From: Haemaphysalis longicornis
Lineage: Eukaryota; Arthropoda; Arachnida; Ixodida; Ixodidae
Assembly (NCBI GenBank): GCA_013339765.2
Contig: CM023449.1
Location: 33,083,622 to 33,147,621 of the forward strand
DNA length: 64,000 nucleotides
Direction of reading: 5' to 3'
Made by a program: the position numbers and the translations under genes. This document shows positions 29,301-38,780 of this stretch, piece after piece. The first letter of the stretch is position 1. Each line of letters starts with the position of its first letter. The notes beneath the pieces are model-generated. The model worked only from the letters and a program-made list of their open reading frames with translations, searched no databases and was not told the DNA's origin.

Positions 29301-31876
29301 CGAACGAACGTGAATGTTAGCGGCACCTTTACCCGAGAAATCAGCACAGCGCAGTGAAACCACAGACTCGCCAAAACTTATAAATCGCTTGGCCCCAAAG
29401 TGACTGGAACGCGCCTTGGATTCTCGTCAGCGGAGCGCAACAGCATTTGTTGTGGAGGATGCGCAACTAGTAGCCGTCGCAACATCATAAAGACGCTAAG
29501 GCAATTTCTGCTGTTCACCTTCACAGACTCCATCTCCGAGGACGTGCTCACAAAAGCTCATGTCTGAGCTACCTTGTACGTGCGAAGTAATGTTCAATCC
29601 CGGTAGAGCTATGTAATGCCGTGCAATCCCCTATTGGGACCTTTTAAAAAACAAAATAAAATAAATAAGTGCTCGATGGGGTGACCGGCATTTTCACTGC
29701 AATATAAGCACTTAATACTTAAACATCAGCCTCCCCCACATCGGCAAGTAGACGCGTGTAAAGTGGACGTTAGGTACCTGCATTTATAATCGCTGTTTTA
29801 GACAATCCGGAAGCATGTAAAGGAGTCATTCCTTTGCGCCCTTAACATACAGCAGAACCGAATTCCAAAGGTATGCATTGGTCTGAAACTAAAACGTCGT
29901 CTCCGTTCAGCCGATTCACCTGGCGTGGATATTGCACCATAGCCTTTATAAACGACGTCAAAAACAACAGCCGCGAGCTAAAGATAATCGATGCAGTGGA
30001 CTTGAATTGTTACGTTCAGCGCGCTGCTATTCTACCTGTATCTCGGAGTACCAAAAGTATCGTACTTGAGCTTAAGAAGCAAAAATAATAATCTATAGTA
30101 TTGGCGTGCCGGGGCCTATGTGCTTGATGCACCTAGCGTCTCTTGGTGGAAACCGGACCACCATTATTTCTTTATGAAGGAAGCATAGCGAAGCATCTTA
30201 TTAAAACGGGAGAGTACTGGTATAAACAAGGGATTGGAAAGGGGAGAGGAGAATTAAAGCACTGGGACAATGGGAATTTATTGTATTTTACTGCGTCACT
30301 TTTTGTTCACGCTGATGAGTCATAATATAGACCGTGGGATCCCCCAAGGTTCCGTATTGGGGGCGGTGCTGTTTGATATTTAATGTATAAATGAAAAACA
30401 CAGGAAAGATTGCATTGATTGATTGATTTTTATCTAGTGAATCACTGCTGGTAAAGTTATTTCGAAGCCTTTAACAGCGCGTGCTCATGATATAGACGTG
30501 GACGTGACGCGTTAAACCACATAGTTCAGCACTAGCAGATACAGCTTCGAGTTGGCCCAATGTTTCATTCTCCCAACCAGTTTACTCTGGCAATCGTTTT
30601 TCGATAAATATACACTACAGAGAGCGCCCCAAAGAAACTGAGGGAGGATACTTCCCTTGTTCCAACTGAAGTTGTTGGGAACGAGATTGTGTCCGTCATC
30701 CGTGATGCGAAATGGGCCGTGTTCCATGAACAACGTGAGCATGGAACTGCATCCAGGTCCTCCGTTTATCCATACAATCACCGGGTCAAGCACTGCCGAA
30801 CCTTTCTGGCTCCCAACAAACCTGGGTTGGTTTCGAAGCGACGCAACCAGAAATATGTTGACCCGCGCTGTAGAACTTGAGGCTTTCCTAACCGAACATG
30901 TCCAGCTTTTCAAGACGTGGCGATACATTCGTGATAAATTTCTCGAAAGCTCAGGAATTTTCTGCGAAATTGTATTGCACAAATGGCGTTGAACGTAAAA
31001 GTTTGCTTCGTGGTCCACACCCATTTAGAGGTGGTCCTACCAGGTTACATAAAGAAACCATCAAGTCTCGCTAATTAACAGCCGCTGTTAACCCCTACTT
31101 AGCAATACAAAGATACCCCCAATTTCAGCCTACGAGATAAGAGCTAGATGCACACTAAATATGGCCATTGTAAAGCAGTTTTACGCGGGTAAGCACGGTA
31201 GCGTACAATGTAAAAACTACAAACAAAAGAGAAGAACAGATTTGTGAGCAAAAATTAAACTAAATCCGATCAAAATGAACCATACTTCTTCATAATTTTA
31301 GAAGATGAATAGGATCATTTGTTAACGTAAAGTTGTTTTGGAAATGCATCGGTTTGGTAAAAAAGTGAATTACGCAGTGAAGGGCCGCGTTTTCTTCACT
31401 GCTATGAGTTACCTCTTACGTGGTTAGACTGCTTTTCGTATTTTTTCTGCGCGGCGAAACCTATGCGCACATGCGTGCTTATAACACCGAGAATCCTCAG
31501 GTATGCCTAATAATAAATAATATAAAAGCCGTAATTTTTAGGGATACCATTCCTTGTAGAAAGTCAGTGCAACGTTATCTGAAAATATATACGAGCACAG
31601 GACCTGGAAAACGCAACCATTGACGGAACCATGAACGTGACAGTGTATATTTATGGTGTAGGATGGGAATTAACTCACCAATAATGCAGTCGTCTGTTTG
31701 GTCCGGCACTCAGAAATCCGGAGTACATTCTGAAATTAGGCTTTACGGAGAGCCCTGGTAAAGATGTGACTTCGTCTTGCTCTGGTCCTTGTCCGAGGAT
31801 GGTCGGAATGAAAGTTAGGGCCGAAAAGATGGCCAAATGAATTGTATAGGTCATTATGGTTGTCGTAAAGAAGTAT
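14472..31876 (-). CDS. Cathepsin A-like serine carboxypeptidase homologue, gene B (nucleophile Ser replaced by Gly)
   Basis: Ten coding exons (31679-31854, 30656-30821, 28853-29095, 27041-27132, 26387-26483, 23783-23959, 19596-19714, 17933-18092, 15972-16064, 14472-14555) give 1407 nt, 468 residues, close to human cathepsin A. S10 family members trim C-terminal residues in lysosomes or outside cells. The order is signal peptide (1 to about 21), DEVTSLPGL, MYSGFL, WINGGPGCSS (76-85), GNYNTDEE, the nucleophile elbow, FAYYHGVLGSRLW, a Cys-rich loop, WAPPC, YYGDVDM (Asp392) and GAGHM (His445). The elbow reads GQGHAA instead of GESYAG, so Gly173 stands at the Ser position and Gln at the Glu before it. 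Peptidase activity is therefore unlikely. The exon 2 donor is GG, not GT, which questions normal splicing. The acceptor before the ATG (exon edge 31876) implies a noncoding first exon. The gene lies downstream of its paralogue, gene A, on the same strand. Confidence 0.88.
14613..14650. repeat. Perfect short hairpin
   Basis: AGAAGGGACGCAGAC at 14613-14627 is followed after eight bases by its exact reverse complement at 14636-14650. It lies 24 bp beyond the end of the segmental duplication. No T-run follows, so a terminator is not implied. Confidence 0.85.
15107..15330 (+). repeat. Tandem tRNA-like SINE heads
   Basis: TGTGGCGCAGTGGGTAGAGC at 15251 resembles a tRNA gene start with the pol III A box. 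GGGATCGAAACC about 53 bp later resembles the B box. A partial copy with the same A-box side lies near 15113-15173, about 138 bp earlier. The arms do not fold into a clean cloverleaf by eye, so I call a tRNA-derived SINE head, not a tRNA gene. Confidence 0.5.
15647..15671. repeat. Poly(C) tract
   Basis: A run of C broken by one T, in a gene B intron. Confidence 0.95.
15972..16064 (-). CDS. Gene B exon 9
   Basis: Thirty-one codons, ETVIYVQWLLHDQIGGYVDY then YTGQMNYVTVK, phase 0 at both ends, the same length as gene A exon 9. It is the segment between the catalytic Asp and His. The acceptor CATTCACAG is preceded on this strand by an uninterrupted C-run of about 18, which would serve as the pyrimidine tract. 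The donor is GTTTGT. Confidence 0.88.
16065..17932. other. Gene B intron 8
   Basis: Apart from the G-run at 16074-16091 (the C-run of the exon 9 acceptor) I see no gene, clear repeat family or structured element here. Confidence 0.5.
17933..18092 (-). CDS. Gene B exon 8 (catalytic Asp motif)
   Basis: The acceptor is TTTTTTAAAG and the donor is GTGAGT. One base completes a Ser codon. The 53 codons that follow begin DVLKYKVLYTDLREIVRR and include ALFYYGDVDMASNFLG, with the family Asp in GDVD, and WFLDSLRFK. The Cys that normally follows this Asp (as in DMACN) is Ser here. The reading frame is intact, unlike gene A exon 8. Confidence 0.9.
18440..18770 (-). mobile_element. I-clade-like LINE 3' end
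   Basis: On the - strand the frame reads SEEHWEAVLCSSDPNLQVRL, then IDRAAV, a typical end of I-clade ORF2 proteins. A 3' end with AATAAAGTTTTTACTC follows, the same terminal motif as the long LINE that ends at 51683. It is heavily 5'-truncated. Confidence 0.7.
18951..19534 (+). repeat. Dispersed repeat family R2, copy a (with short inverted ends)
   Basis: AAAGACGATAGTCTT at the 5' side and its exact reverse complement AAGACTATCGTCTTT near the 3' side (about 19476-19490) enclose the element. About 45 bp more, to GCGGCCAATTTT, are shared by all copies. Other copies lie at 25041-26322, 44615-45335 and the split copy 51178-51676 plus 57575-57885. It is MITE-like and non-coding. Confidence 0.75.
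19596..19714 (-). CDS. Gene B exon 7
   Basis: Thirty-nine codons plus two bases read DIKWAPPCVDTSHVFDYMNR, then EDVKNALHVEESPLVWNAC. The WAPPC box and the VWNAC end match cathepsin A. The acceptor TCTTACAAG is chosen because it restores phase 0 after exon 6. The donor is GTATCT. Confidence 0.85.
20315..20352. repeat. (TTTA)n microsatellite
   Basis: About nine tandem TTTA units. The flank reading AGGCCCTCTAGGCGAGAGTA is typical of the 3' end of a LINE on the - strand, with the microsatellite as its tail. Confidence 0.85.
20397..20412. repeat. Poly(G) tract
   Basis: An uninterrupted run of about 16 G next to the LINE-like end. Confidence 0.95.
20810..21320 (+). mobile_element. LINE ORF2 C-terminus and 3' tail
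   Basis: The frame from 20820 reads IEHFLLNCRSFSSMRRTHLE, then RLNLPLSLTVILSLGAS and HSFVAATGRMPC before a stop. This is the Cys/His tail found at the end of many arthropod LINE ORF2 proteins. The 3' part has AATAAACGGGG and ends in an AACC-type simple tail near 21300-21318. The polymerase is missing. Confidence 0.7.
21380..21690 (+). repeat. Dispersed repeat R5, copy a
   Basis: CGCCTGCGAGACCACTGC and the stretch to AACAGCTCCTCTGTGA match 24235-24385. The rest of this copy is GC-rich with open frames on several strands but no domain I know. Confidence 0.55.
21950..23015. other. GC-rich unassigned stretch
   Basis: No exon, repeat match within the window or domain could be supported, although several overlapping open frames exist because stop codons are rare at this composition. 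Confidence 0.4.
23022..23570. mobile_element. MITE-like element with 15-bp inverted ends
   Basis: TAGATGCGACGCATC begins the element, and GATGCGTCGCATCTA, its reverse complement, ends it about 550 bp later. The interior is GC-rich with repeated GCGCATGC motifs and no credible protein. It resembles a non-autonomous DNA transposon. The target-site duplication could not be identified. Confidence 0.65.
23783..23959 (-). CDS. Gene B exon 6
   Basis: Fifty-nine codons read VKEATNMIANQGLNVFNLYA, then KCDLPKNW, to LLRSLNISHL, phase 0 at both ends. QGLNVFNLYAKC corresponds to the SGLNIYNLYAPC segment of cathepsin A. The acceptor is AATTTTCAG and the donor is GTAATT. Confidence 0.9.
24215..24385 (+). 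repeat. Dispersed repeat R5, copy b (partial)
   Basis: It matches 21520-21665, including CGCCTGCGAGACCACTGC and ACAGCTCTTCTGTGA. Confidence 0.6.
25041..26322 (+). repeat. Dispersed repeat family R2, copy b, split by an R1 insertion
   Basis: The left part (25041 to about 25387) starts CTATAGTCTTTCTTGG. The right part (about 26046-26322) ends AGACTATCGTCTTTCGACG, then GCGGCCAATTTTTT. R1 lies between them. Confidence 0.7.
25388..26045 (+). repeat. Dispersed repeat family R1, copy c (nested in R2)
   Basis: It starts with AAAAAATTTCGGGCCATCTCC-like sequence and ends GAGGCTTCGCCCCTAAAAAGG. GGTGGGAGGAGCAATCACGC matches copy d. About 25600-25860 is extra sequence absent from copy d. Confidence 0.7.
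26387..26483 (-). CDS. Gene B exon 5 (Cys-rich loop)
   Basis: One base completes Arg226, then 32 codons read LWKNLTASCCNGAVTQNSCN, then FVDNSQPSCQNA. The LW..L...CC pattern and four Cys match the cathepsin A cap loop. The acceptor is ACCGAAAG after a pyrimidine tract, the donor is GTAAGC. It is too small to find by open-frame length alone. Confidence 0.88.
26948..26971. repeat. (ACGC)n microsatellite
   Basis: A short ACACACGC run passes into tandem ACGC units in a gene B intron. Confidence 0.9.
27041..27132 (-). CDS. Gene B exon 4
   Basis: Thirty codons plus two bases read GYAINNGVLDERSRGNSLMF, then FAYYHGVLGS. FAYYHG.LG.R is shared with cathepsin A. The family's IGNG is INNG here. The acceptor is TTCTCCAG and the donor is GTAATG. 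The length of 92 bp equals gene A exon 4. Confidence 0.9.
27133..28852. other. Gene B intron 3
   Basis: No exon or clear repeat is supported. A few open frames around 27470-28010 have no family motif. Confidence 0.5.
28853..29095 (-). CDS. Gene B exon 3 (nucleophile elbow, Ser to Gly)
   Basis: Eighty-one codons begin VANVLFLDAPIGTGYSYDAT, as in the ANVLYLESPAGVGFSY region of the family, and end HEPAVKLK. The elbow is FWIAGQGHAATHITLL. The codon at 28919-28921 is GGG (Gly173) where the family has Ser, and Gln replaces the conserved Glu before it. Flanking splice sites are sound (acceptor CCCAAACAG, donor GTAAGA). Confidence 0.92.
29096..30655. other. Gene B intron 2
   Basis: The only recognisable item is a LINE reverse transcriptase scrap at 30321-30395. 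The rest shows nothing I can name. Confidence 0.5.
30321..30395 (+). mobile_element. LINE reverse transcriptase scrap
   Basis: The frame reads NIDRGIPQGSVLGAVLFDI, matching the conserved RGIPQGSVLGPLLF box of LINE reverse transcriptases. A stop follows directly and no further domain was found around it. Confidence 0.6.
30656..30821 (-). CDS. Gene B exon 2 (NGGPGCSS); donor site GG
   Basis: One base completes Trp59, then 55 codons read FVGSQKGSAVLDPVIVWING, GPGCSSMLTLFMEHGPFRI, and end NNFSWNK. The substrate-binding WINGGPGCSS box is intact. By homology with gene A the exon ends at AAC AAG, but the next bases are GGAAGT, where gene A has GTAAGT. The nearest GT lies four bases further on and would shift the frame. 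Confidence 0.88.
30822..31678. other. Gene B intron 1
   Basis: No feature recognised in this AT-rich intron. Confidence 0.5.
31679..31854 (-). CDS. Gene B exon 1 (signal peptide and N-terminus)
   Basis: The ATG at 31854 opens MTYTIHLAIFSALTFIPTIL, a signal peptide. EQDEVTSLPGL and FRMYSGFLSAGPNRRLHY follow, equivalent to QDEIQRLPGL and YSGYL of cathepsin A. The donor GTGAGT splits a Trp codon, as in gene A. Just upstream, CTTTCTTACAG marks an acceptor (exon edge 31876), so a 5' noncoding exon is likely. Confidence 0.9.
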
Positions 31877-34800
31877 CTGTAAGAAAGAGAAACAAATAAG
31901 TATACCAGGCATTACTCGTGAATGGACCCCTTCCATTCTGCCCCTTAGGTTAGCTCTGAAAGCGTCTGATTGGTTTTCTTCGGTGCTTCAGTGCTCGATA
32001 ATGAGCAGCTGGCATCCTGTCTTGCCTGCGCTTCCAAGAAACTACGCGTGAAACATATTTATTTCATGTCACAACGCGGAAAACAAATCACCGGAAAATA
32101 AAGTCTGAAACACAGAAAGCAATGTTATTGAAGAGAAACCTATTTTGAAGAACGAAATCTGAGTTATCACAGTGTACAGAATGTTTTTGACTTTTTTTAT
32201 CTGCTCAGCAATGATGATGGCGCCCATTTTGTGCAGAATAGAAACCATAGTCAGAAAATGTTTTTCCTGAGTTAAAGCAAGTTTGCCAATATTTCGAAAT
32301 TATGTGTATTGCTAAACCTCGAAGTTGCAATGCTTATGATACCCAGAAATCTTTCCTTTAGGAAGTTTGACCAGTAATGCATAGAACTGCAGCACAATGT
32401 TTCAAGCGTAGGCTAGTAGAGCACATTTCCTTAGACCCTAAATGTAAAATGCTCACTCACCTTGTTAGAGTCTATGGAACCGGCGGGCTCCTGGAACAAT
32501 GTATTCGGCCAAGAGTACGTAAGCAGTTTATATTGTCCTCATTAGAAACCCCCTGTACCATCCAAAATTTTAGCTTTATGGCCTCTGCGATCCATCCAAC
32601 TAAACTTGCAATCTAAACCGTGAAGATCGCCGGTGCGGGCTATGCTGATTTCCGCTTACAAAACGTCACAGCCACCGTTTGCAATTATCTAAACTCTTTC
32701 AAAAAATACCAGGGAGAGACTGAATACATACTCGAATACTTTAATTTAGTCGCTCTAGCTGAATTTCTCTCATGTTTATTGGAGAAGCGCTGTCGTATAC
32801 GGGCTTAGCCCGGCAGAAAGAGATCGCAGTAATATTGCCCGAACCAGGTGCTTTCAATGTGTAGCTCCACACAGAGTGCAGCCAAATCAGATAGCCCAAG
32901 TACGAACGTGATATCGCGCTTGATAAGAGTTATTTTTCCCTCCTAGTCGAGGATATCGTTCGCGGCGGCGGGTATTGTTCCGAGGACCTTTATCGCTGTT
33001 CGATTGGTAGCATGGAGTTGATCAGACAGACTTTGGTGGTCCAGAGGCGCCTTGGCAGAAAGGAGAGCATAATACGAGAACTATGCGCACCCCGATCGAA
33101 ACAAAAAACACACATTGACTAGGATACGTCGTCAGATCAGTTAGTAGCCCCAGGAGTAAACGGACTAAAATTCAAGACCATTTCGCTCTGCGAAGGTGAA
33201 TAACAACAGGTGTCGCACACCGCGCAACTGAATCAGAAATGTTTATCCAGAACGTCTTACTGAAATTGCGCATTAGCGCCCTTGTACTTGTCAAATTTAC
33301 TGGCGTGGTACCTGCGTCTCGTTGGAGGCGTTCGGATTCGTAAGCGACTGGCTCTTTTTCCGAGGCAGCCGAATCCATGATCGATCCGAGCCCGAAACGC
33401 TATTTGGATGGTTTCCGAGCGTTCCTCTTGCTACTACAGGTGTCAGCACATGCCTTGCTAGTGTGCTTTACCCCTTTATAGAGGGAAATGGGAGTTTCGA
33501 GGCTTGGGCATCACAAAATGCATGGAAACCTGGCCATATACATCACCATTTAAGATGGTAATGTGTGTGCTCGCTTCAATACAAGCGACTACGAAATACA
33601 ACAGGGCTTCTGCCACTGCAGGGTAACGCCCCTGTTGTTTAATTCAGTTATATATTTCGTACTTACCACTCTACCTGAGGCTTAAGATTTATTTTCAATT
33701 TGCGGAGAACAGCGCGAGACCACTGCAACGCCTCATCCGCTGTGTGGGAGGACCAGTATCCGTACACAAGCATTGCTCCTAACCAGCCTCACGCCATGTT
33801 TCTTGGTGCTTCACTCACGCACCGGCCGCCGTTTCTGCCTCTCACATGGAGCACATCCTGTCATCTACATACCTCCAATCCAAGCTTCGTGCTAAGCTAA
33901 AAAGTTGTTTATGCCCGCATGGGCCTTGACATATTTTGTCTTGAACCATATCCACACCCGTTATCCACATCACATCCATGTGTAAACGTATGGATCTGTG
34001 ACTTCGGCCTCTTCGGCAATAGGCGTATAGATTCCGTCAGCAGGATGGTCGAGGTGAGAAATTCTAGATTCCCGTCCAGCCTTGCAGGCTATAAACAAAC
34101 CACCTGATTGCCGCAACTAATTCTTGTGTCTGATTTGAATGAGATTTACACAAGTGCGCTGCGCGAATGACATAAAATTTGCCTTTAGTGGTTGCCAGGT
34201 CATTTTGGAATAACGGGCGACTTCGTCCCGGATGTGGCCACCAGCGAAGCCCACGACCTACACTACAACGTTACAATCCCGTTCCCCAACGAGGATAGCA
34301 AAGCAGCTGCATTCGACCTAGGATGGCAACTCCAGCTGCAGGCTTGGCATCCTATGAGACTGTACGGGCACCTCCATGCGATAGACCCCAAGTGTGATTT
34401 CTATCATTCGTGGGGTCTCCCCAAGCGCACTGAAGGCGTGCTACACCAGCTGCGACTGAACGTTGCCTACATTCGAAGCTCCTTGCTTAAGCTGGGCTGG
34501 GTACAGTCGCCATTGTGTCCAGTATGCTCTCTGAATGAGGACATTTGGTGCCCCGTATGCCACTGCCCGTGGATATGCTACTCAACGGGCAACAGCTTCG
34601 AAGGCCCTTGTGCGACTCCGACGTGGAAGTACACTAGAACTTCCCATACAAGCTCTCTGGCGCCGCACCTTCCCTCCACCTCACCCGTCTCAAACAAAAG
34701 CTGATGAAATCACTCTCCCTCAACTTCAAACTCGGACCTTCGCTCACAATACCCTTTAGCATTTGATCTTCCCCGCCTCCCACTCATCACAGTGCAAATT

Positions 34801-36439
34801 TTGCCCCGAAAGGTGTACTCTCTATCACATAGTCTGGGAATGCTTCCGTACACTCGACCTCCCTCCCGATACACACCCTCCCTTTCACAGTGGGCGGCGC
34901 AGCTGCCCAGCTCTGAACCCGGCTCCCAGCTTAACCTGGTGAGGCAGGCCCGGATGGCCAGCCAGAGCCTGGGACTCTTGGACTAAGGGTCTTCCCACTG
35001 GTCTGCCTCCACACACGGAGTCGGATTGGGCTTCAATAAAAGTTTATTCGCTCGCTCTCTTCCTCGGATTTTGGCGAAATCGTGGCCAGGCAGCATGGGC
35101 CGGGGACGAAAACCCTGATTACTTTCCTTGTGGAAACAGGGCTGGAAGAGGTTCTGTAAACCCTTTGAACCTATACACAGTCACTGGACCATGACTGAAT
35201 CATCGTCCAGTCACTGGACTGGACCCAATCCTGAACCAACAGGCCCAGACTTTCACTTTACTCAAATATGCGTACATTTCCTCCTTCATTAAACTTGTTT
35301 TTTTTTCTTTGTCTCTCGTTTTCTCCCTTTCATCGCACTGTATTTACCCCCATCTGGAGTAGCAAGCCCTAGAGTTAGTGGGGCTTACCTCTTCAGCAGG
35401 TTTTCTCTCTCTCTAATACAAACAAGCATTGAAACAACAACAACAAGAAACATGTGATGCACTCGAATGTATTGTGCTACCGGGTAACCGCTGCCTCTGG
35501 GAATTGATCGGTACGCAGTGCTACATCCAGCCCTTTTTGGGATGGCGCGAGCGCGCACGGAACTCCAACGTTCGGTCTCTTTAAAGAATCTTCTCTCTCT
35601 CAACGCAAGAATTCCTAGATTGCTTTCCAATCAACAAGCGTGCGCGGATCAATCCGCAGTGCATACATTTTCCTCTCATATGACGTGCTTCCGATTTTTC
35701 CAATAACTCCGCTGAAATTGTTTTTACAGGTTGCTCAATCTCCCTCGTTTTTGGTGGAGATTTTGGGGACGGACAAACCGAAATTAAACGTTTACATAGT
35801 ACAAATAAAGACTGTCGCATTTAGTGGAAACTCGCCTGATGACATTTCCTATGGGACGTACGAATTCATGACTCACGTGTTTGAAAAAGCATCGTGTAAT
35901 GATACACATGTTTTTTTACAGAAACATGGAAATGTTCCTAACGGCATAGTTTGTTTCTTTTAGAAACATATCACTTCTTTACTGAAATAAAAAGTAAACC
36001 AAAAACACATTTCGGTTTCAATAGTTCTCACTAGATGGCGCTACCTGTCTAGCAAGCGAGAGTTTTAATTTTTTTATTTCAGTACAGAAGTGGCGTATTT
36101 CAAAAATGAGAAAACTAGGGCGTTTGGAGCGTTTTGACGGATCCGCAAAACTATTCGCATTGATGACCGACAGTTATAAGCCTGTAGATCGTGAAATAGT
36201 CAGTCCCCTAGGAATATTAACAGGTTTACTAAGAATCACTCGCGCCTTCGCACTTAAAAACCGTACATGTCGGCTGTTTTAATGGTTCGTCCTGGCATTC
36301 CGAAGCAGCTTGCAGAAAGGACAGTTTCATTTTGGAAGCCCTTTCTTACAAAAATTTTAAAGGTTTTTCATTAACCATAAATCAGTTTGGTTGAGACGTG
36401 CGCGCTGCAGCTGAAGGTAAATTTTAATCGGTTTATCTG
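31877..36439. other. Spacer between genes A and B
   Basis: This holds the promoter side of gene B and the 3' side of gene A. A + strand LINE end occupies 33700-35070. About 31880-33690 and 35080-36430 show no recognised gene. I could not identify a promoter or the noncoding first exon of gene B with confidence. Confidence 0.5.
33700..35070 (+). mobile_element. I-clade-like LINE 3' portion (RNase H and tail)
   Basis: MPGHFGITGDFVPDVATSEAH (about 34190) corresponds to the WxPGHxGIxGN box of the RNase H domain. It is followed by a Cys-rich zinc-like region (SPLCPVCSLNED) and, near 34890-34985, a tail like that of other LINEs here (QLPSSEPGSQLNLVRQARMA). The 3' end has CAATAAAAGTTTATTC. Frames are broken by several stops. 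Confidence 0.75.
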
Positions 36440-36524
36440 TTAAAGAGCCTCGTTCTTAAGCAGACTTGAGATCACAGCGAGGGCCTCTTCAGCCTTGCCT
36501 TTGCGCGGCCATGTGCCCCGCTCC
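36440..36524 (-). pseudogene. Gene A exon 10 (His motif; frameshift)
   Basis: The acceptor is CTTTTTTAG. The exon opens GAGHMA, then needs a one-base shift to read RKGKAEEALAVISSLLKNEA and a TAA stop. Unshifted it ends early at AAQRQG. The length of 85 bp is not a multiple of three, although the exon enters in phase 0. Confidence 0.8.
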
Positions 36525-37034
36525 CTAAAAAAGAGACGAGTTGAAAAATATGTAAGTAAAGCTTTTATACTCTGCAATACGCATACTAAAAAAGAGGGGA
36601 AAAATAAACGTCAACTTCTACATGCTCCGCATTGCAGAGCTATTACACATTGCACCAAGTTTGGAAAGCCTGCCAACATTTATTCAAGCGCATTCAAAAG
36701 CCATGTAGACAACAGGAAGCTCGATACTTTTGAGTTACTCAGTTGTTTGGTAAATTTTCACCACTACCAATGAGTGCGTTTGGCCGCAGTGATGACCGCT
36801 GCTGCCGGGCACCGCCTCACAAGCGCATCTATTGGCTTTGTTTGGCAGGCCCACTATCCGTACTTTTGTGTGTACTACATATAATAAAGAATTAAATACG
36901 GGGCTTGCTCGTTAGAGGGGCCGTGAAGACAAAATACAAATGTGGGTCGTTAAAAAGTGCGGACTGGCCCGATAAACAACTAAACCAATTTTAACACCGA
37001 AGTTGTTTAGCAAATCGTAATTTTTCGTGTCCGC

Positions 37035-37620
37035 AGTTAGAAATGCCGAGACATTTCCTAGCGCGCGCATGTGAGCGCGGGCCTCGCGACGACCGCCCAG
37101 CGTCCCTTGCGCATGTTTGTCAACTTAGGGATATAGGGATATAGGGATAGGGATATGCAACTTAGAGATATATAGGGATATGCCCACTTAGGGATATCGG
37201 CCAAGATTGCGGCGACCGCCCGGCAGTTAAAAAAAACCAAGGAAATGCCAAGCGTTCGTGTGTGCGTGCCTCGCAGCAACCGCCCAGCGTCCTCGCCGCA
37301 CGTTTGTCAAGCCGGGCATACCCACTTAAGGAGATTGGCCGAGATTGGCAAAAAAAGAGAAAACTCCAGCGTTCACCGTAAACGTGGCAACACTTGCCCG
37401 GAACGAGAAAGACACCTCACAGCGTACGCCTTTTCAAGGTGATGTCCAATGATTACCGCTTCCAATAAAATGTAGGAAGTTCACACTTATAGCAACAATG
37501 ATGGAGTCAAGGTCGTCGTTGCTGCAGTGAAGAAGAAGCAAATCGGCTGCAATCGTGGACAGCTTCGCTACCTTCAAGTCTTATCTGTTAGTGTGAGCTT
37601 CCTTCAGTTTTTTATTGCAA
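37035..37620 (+). repeat. Dispersed repeat R3, copy b
   Basis: The blocks GCCCAGCGTCC and CCACTTAAGGAGATTGGCC occur twice in slightly different form, so R3 is partly tandem here. GAAGAAGAAGCAAATCGGCT matches 20561-20580. Confidence 0.6.
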
Positions 37621-37669
37621 ACTTCTCATTATTAACTTCGGACAGATACTGGAGATATTAAAGAAAGCA

Positions 37670-37940
37670 TGTGAAAGAATGGCGACTCCCTAAAGCACTT
37701 TATGGCGACTTCTCGATGACGCGCCAGAATCTTGCTTGTGCGATTGGCGGCTGCTGACCTAAATCATTGCTAAGACGCATGACTTGGCGGTTGTAGTGTG
37801 GTATCTAGTTCCGTTTGATTTCATCTCTTGAATGCTAGCGTGCAGTTAACACTCTGATAATTTTGTTTTTATTTGTTTCCCATATGACGTCAGCTCCTGC
37901 CCCTAACACGTCACCGTAGCGCGAAATTTGAAACGTTGCT
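37670..37940 (+). repeat. Dispersed repeat R4, copy c
   Basis: CTTGTGCGATTGGCGGCTGCTGACCTAAA-like sequence to GTTAACACTCTGATAA matches 6925-7165. Confidence 0.6.
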
Positions 37941-38088
37941 TCTTGCGTTTTTTCGGCTAAAAAAACGTCTTTAGTAGCGACATGCAGCGAGGTGAGGTAC
38001 TGAAGCGTAGTTCTTTCAAATTAAGCCTAGTTGTATTTTGTCTTCCTGGCCCTTTCAAAGCACATACGACCGGATACAAGCTATGTAC

Positions 38089-38181
38089 CTTAATTGTGAC
38101 GAAAGTGATGTTTCCTGCGTATGTCGTGTGGAAGCCAGCTACTTGGTCGTGCATTTTCCACGGCTTGTAGTCTGACATAAT
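38089..38181 (-). CDS. Gene A exon 9
   Basis: Thirty-one codons read IMSDYKPWKMHDQVAGFHTT, then YAGNITFVTIK. Phase 0 at both ends and length match gene B exon 9. KPW and VAGF....ITFVTIK are typical of cathepsin A just before GAGHM. The acceptor is GTTTTCCAG and the donor is GTACAT. Confidence 0.9.
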
Positions 38182-38780
38182 CTGGAAAACGCAATCGGCG
38201 AAAACGAGAGATTAAGAAAAAGACACAGGAAGTTTTGAAATAATACAATTAAAAAAAAAAGCTGTCAGGGCTTGACATTCGGCTTTAGTGGCGCAACTCC
38301 AACTTCCTGGGTTTTTAATAATTCGAAAGCATTTTAGTTGCATCGTAGGCGATTAAAAAGTGTTACTTGTTGGGATGCATTGGCTCAGATAAACTATTTA
38401 AGTCCTAACTTCTTGTCGAGTTCTTATTTTCAGGTGATTTTTTATCTGATAAGTTTTGCTTGCTAACCGGAAACGCTGAATGCATAACGAGTGAACAAAT
38501 TGTAACGCTCTGGGGTGGTTCCTTGCCGATAAGTCGTTTTGCTGTAAAAATCTCGAGCATTTATAAAGCTGGAAGCATGAAGCAGGCGATCATTTTTATA
38601 AGCTCTTTTTTTTGGTAAGGATTGCATCTAAAACAACCATTTAGATGTGGAATTTAGCGCTATTTTGAGTCATTGGGTTGTGCGTATCAGTGCTATGTGG
38701 ACACGTTGATTATTAAAAGGTGGCGATGATTATTCTCTTGTCCCCGCTTTGATCAACCCCATACGTGGATAAAGTCTTAC
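38182..38780. other. Gene A intron 8
   Basis: No feature recognised. Confidence 0.5.

Larger units (their letters stand above)
36525..38088. other. Gene A intron 9
   Basis: It contains an R3 copy (37035-37620) with a short TAGGGATA-type tandem run (37128-37160) and an R4 copy (37670-37940). Nothing is recognised in 36530-37030. Confidence 0.6.

Noticed and set aside
31736..31936. 66-codon reverse frame over gene B exon 1
   Set aside because: It is out of phase with the signal peptide frame, which alone matches the family and splices correctly.
37128..37200. Telomere-like or homing-endonuclease-like TAGGGATA repeats
   Set aside because: The run is short and irregular, inside an R3 repeat, and lacks a TTAGG telomere pattern or a full endonuclease site.
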